Positions 6,897 to 8,281 of a DNA stretch of 8,281 nucleotides are shown one piece after another. This stretch comes from Candidatus Latescibacterota bacterium. Lineage in GTDB: Bacteria; JAAXHH01; JABIQT01. The position numbers and the translations under genes were made by a program. The DNA lies in assembly GCA_018667995.1 (NCBI GenBank), contig JABIQT010000700.1, positions 1 through 8,281 on the forward strand, given 5' to 3'. The notes below the pieces were generated by a model. That model searched no databases. It was not told the origin of the DNA and saw only the letters and a list, made by a program, of their open reading frames with translations. Numbering within the stretch: position 1 is the stretch's first letter; every line of letters begins with the position of its first letter.

Positions 6897-8057
6897 ATGA
6901 TACACAGTGCTCGAAAGGCGTTAAGTCTACTTGGCACGCCTGGTGGGCGGCACCAGATCAAACTTGGCGCAGTCAGACGATTGCGCGAAAAACTACTATA
7001 TCCTGTCGCGCGACTCACTGGCGGTACCAATATTTTCCCACCGACCATCATCGCAATTGAACCCACCAACAGGTGTAATCTCAAGTGTGAATTCTGCGCT
7101 CGGATTTTCTGGGATGAGGAAGAGAATCCAGAGGACGATATTCCCGTCGAGTTATTCGAGAAGATTATACCTATGCTGGAGAGCTCGCCTAAGGTGATCC
7201 TGCAGATCTTTGGAGAGCCACTGCTCAGCAAGACCTTCTTTAAAATGCTCGAGCGCGTAAAGAAGTACAACTGCCAGGTGGTCTTCAACACAAATGGCGT
7301 TTTACTGAAACGCAAGAATTGTGAAAAACTGGTGGAAATGGGCGCGGATGAGATCGCGGTGTCCATCGATGGCACAGATACATTCAAGGAGATCCGAGGA
7401 ATTCCCGTTTCGAAGCTCGTACAGAATATCACTACCCTCAATGAGGTAAAAGCGGAACACGGCGTTACGAAACCAGAAATCGGCATCGCCATGGTCGGAA
7501 TGCGAAAGAACGTCCATGAAACGGTGGAATTGGTGGATATCGCCGCTTCACTCGGTGTCGAAAACATGTACGTGGCACACATGGAAGCCCATGCGGACCA
7601 TCTTGTGGACGAGTTGCTTTTCAATCACGTTGATTATGCGAGAAATCACTTCGAGATCGCCAAAGCCCGTGCTAAAGAAGTTGGCGTCAACCTGGTCCTC
7701 CCTCCGCTGGAATCGACTGAGTATTTCTGTTCATTCCCATTCGACTCCATGTGGATCAATTGGGACGGTGCTGTTAGGCCCTGCTGCAGAGCGGTCTACG
7801 CGGATACGATCCAGATCGGAAATCTCTACGAGCAGGATTGGAAGGAAATCTGGAACGGCGATGATATGAAGCAATTGCGGAAATCTCTGCTGACGGGAAA
7901 AGAGATGATCCCCTTCTGCGAAGAATGCTCTTACCGAGTCCTGTGCAAAGATTACCTCGTTCGAATCCTGCCAAGAGGACATTCCGAGGAACCAGAGGAA
8001 GCTGTTGTTGAAACCGAAACCGCCCTCCAAACCGAAACACCGGTGCTGGGTGCTTGA
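6897..8057 (+). CDS. Radical SAM/SPASM domain protein (second copy)
   Basis: A 386-residue protein. The CxxxCxxC motif is C60, C64 and C67 (CNLKCEFC) after IIAIEPTNR. FGEP (105-108) is the SAM-binding motif, followed by FNTNGVLL (130-137) and AVSIDGT (154-160). The C-terminal SPASM-type domain has C278, C296 and C297 (VRPCCRA), the IGNLYEQDWKEIWNGD stretch (307-322) and CEECSYRVLC giving C341, C344 and C350 in a CX2CX5C pattern. It should bind one SAM-cleaving 4Fe-4S cluster and at least one auxiliary cluster. About 50 residues precede the barrel, and an acidic Glu/Thr-rich tail (about 362-386) follows the last domain. It shares its architecture with the radical SAM gene at 3593 but the two differ widely in sequence. 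SPASM proteins modify peptides, proteins or small molecules; nothing in view identifies the target. The gap to the rmlD-like gene is 57 bases, so it is probably co-transcribed. Confidence 0.9.
   Translation: MIHSARKALSLLGTPGGRHQIKLGAVRRLREKLLYPVARLTGGTNIFPPTIIAIEPTNRCNLKCEFCARIFWDEEENPEDDIPVELFEKIIPMLESSPKVILQIFGEPLLSKTFFKMLERVKKYNCQVVFNTNGVLLKRKNCEKLVEMGADEIAVSIDGTDTFKEIRGIPVSKLVQNITTLNEVKAEHGVTKPEIGIAMVGMRKNVHETVELVDIAASLGVENMYVAHMEAHADHLVDELLFNHVDYARNHFEIAKARAKEVGVNLVLPPLESTEYFCSFPFDSMWINWDGAVRPCCRAVYADTIQIGNLYEQDWKEIWNGDDMKQLRKSLLTGKEMIPFCEECSYRVLCKDYLVRILPRGHSEEPEEAVVETETALQTETPVLGA
8010..8045 (+). repeat. In-frame degenerate 18-bp tandem repeat in the acidic tail
   Basis: The 10-mer AAACCGAAAC occurs at 8011-8020 and 8029-8038, exactly 18 bases (six codons) apart. 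It encodes consecutive ETETAL and QTETPV units near the C-terminus of the second radical SAM protein. This suggests that part of the tail grew by a small in-frame duplication. Confidence 0.55.
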
Positions 8058-8094
8058 CATAGATTCTGAACATGATACCGCCACTTCGAGATTT

Positions 8095-8111
8095 AGTCCA
8101 CTTCATGGACT
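8095..8111 (+). other. Small hairpin in the intergenic gap
   Basis: AGTCCA (8095-8100) and TGGACT (8106-8111) form a perfect 6-bp stem with a 5-base loop in the 96-base gap between the second radical SAM gene and the last gene. No T-run follows, so it is not a convincing intrinsic terminator. It may be a spacer structure or chance. Confidence 0.3.
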
Positions 8112-8141
8112 GCCTTCGAAATAGCTGGATGTGTTCGCAAT

Positions 8142-8146
8142 AAGGA
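8142..8146 (+). promoter_or_regulatory. Ribosome binding site of the last, partial gene
   Basis: AAGGA lies 7 bases before ATG 8154, a standard position, and supports the start of the gene cut by the right edge. Confidence 0.65.
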
Positions 8147-8153
8147 CCACGAT

Positions 8154-8281
8154 ATGGCAGAATTAACTAGGAAACTCAAACGCGCCGTCGAGCTCGTGCG
8201 TGATCCAGCCGAGCGCGAGGCCTATATAGAAAACAGAAAGGCAATCAAGCGCCCAATTTCATCGGCATGGATAGAAGTAAG
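8154..8281 (+). CDS. N-terminus of an unidentified protein, possibly a third radical SAM enzyme (3' partial)
   Basis: An open frame of 42 complete codons runs from ATG 8154 to the right edge with a good Shine-Dalgarno. The visible part is charged (RKLKRAVELVRDPAEREAYIENRKAIKRP) and looks helical, then ends with a hydrophobic stretch SSAWIEV followed by a codon starting AG (Ser or Arg). In both radical SAM proteins of this window a basic N-terminal helix leads into a similar strand (IVIESTDRC, IIAIEPTNRC) just before the cluster cysteines, so a third radical SAM protein is a reasonable guess. No cysteine motif is visible, so the function is not established. The 96-base gap before it is the longest between genes here. 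Confidence 0.6.
   Translation, partial: MAELTRKLKRAVELVRDPAEREAYIENRKAIKRPISSAWIEV

Noticed and set aside
6866-7624. Long 252-residue open frame on the minus strand
   Set aside because: It lies antisense to the well-supported second radical SAM gene, is serine-rich with no recognisable domain, and looks like a shadow of the coding strand.
8054-8082. TTGACA at 8054-8059 overlapping the stop of the second radical SAM gene, as a possible -35 box for the last gene
   Set aside because: No good -10 hexamer lies at 16-18 bases; CATGAT and GATACC are poor matches at wrong spacing. The hexamer spans the final codon and stop and may be chance.

Overview
The window is a compact, one-directional piece of a bacterial surface-polysaccharide or glycan biosynthesis locus. 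Everything coding lies on the + strand. Six complete genes are flanked by a gene cut by the left edge and one cut by the right edge. Neighbouring genes overlap or are separated by less than about 100 bases, so most of it is probably one operon. Alternative starts (GTG, TTG) and mixed Shine-Dalgarno strength suggest an ordinary bacterium, with base composition that looks close to even by eye. No RNA gene, insertion sequence, CRISPR array or phage gene was seen. I cannot name the organism; a Wzx-type flippase with nucleotide-sugar enzymes would suit a Gram-negative or a related diderm.

Layout: (1) 1-741, the C-terminal three quarters of a LegB-like NAD-dependent sugar-nucleotide 4,6-dehydratase/epimerase; (2) 757-1953, a PLP-dependent DegT/DnrJ/EryC1/StrS sugar aminotransferase; (3) 1931-3559, a polytopic Wzx-like flippase of the MOP superfamily; (4) 3593-4693, a radical SAM protein with a SPASM/twitch-like C-terminus; (5) 4697-5947, a GT-B fold glycosyltransferase; (6) 5976-6839, an RmlD-type dTDP-4-dehydrorhamnose reductase; (7) 6897-8057, a second radical SAM/SPASM protein; (8) from 8154 to the right edge, the N-terminus of a further protein that may be a third radical SAM enzyme.

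Working together: the dehydratase would make a 4-keto-6-deoxy sugar nucleotide and the aminotransferase would aminate it. The RmlD-like reductase would supply a second deoxysugar, the glycosyltransferase would add a sugar to a lipid-linked glycan, and the flippase would move that glycan across the inner membrane. The role of the two (possibly three) radical SAM proteins is not evident. They are related in architecture but have diverged, and they are the best candidates for an unusual modification chemistry here.

The clearest sequence-level oddity is a perfect 23-bp tandem duplication at the junction of genes 1 and 2. It turns what would be an 8-base stop/start overlap into a 15-base gap and leaves a decoy start codon with an 11-codon mini-ORF.
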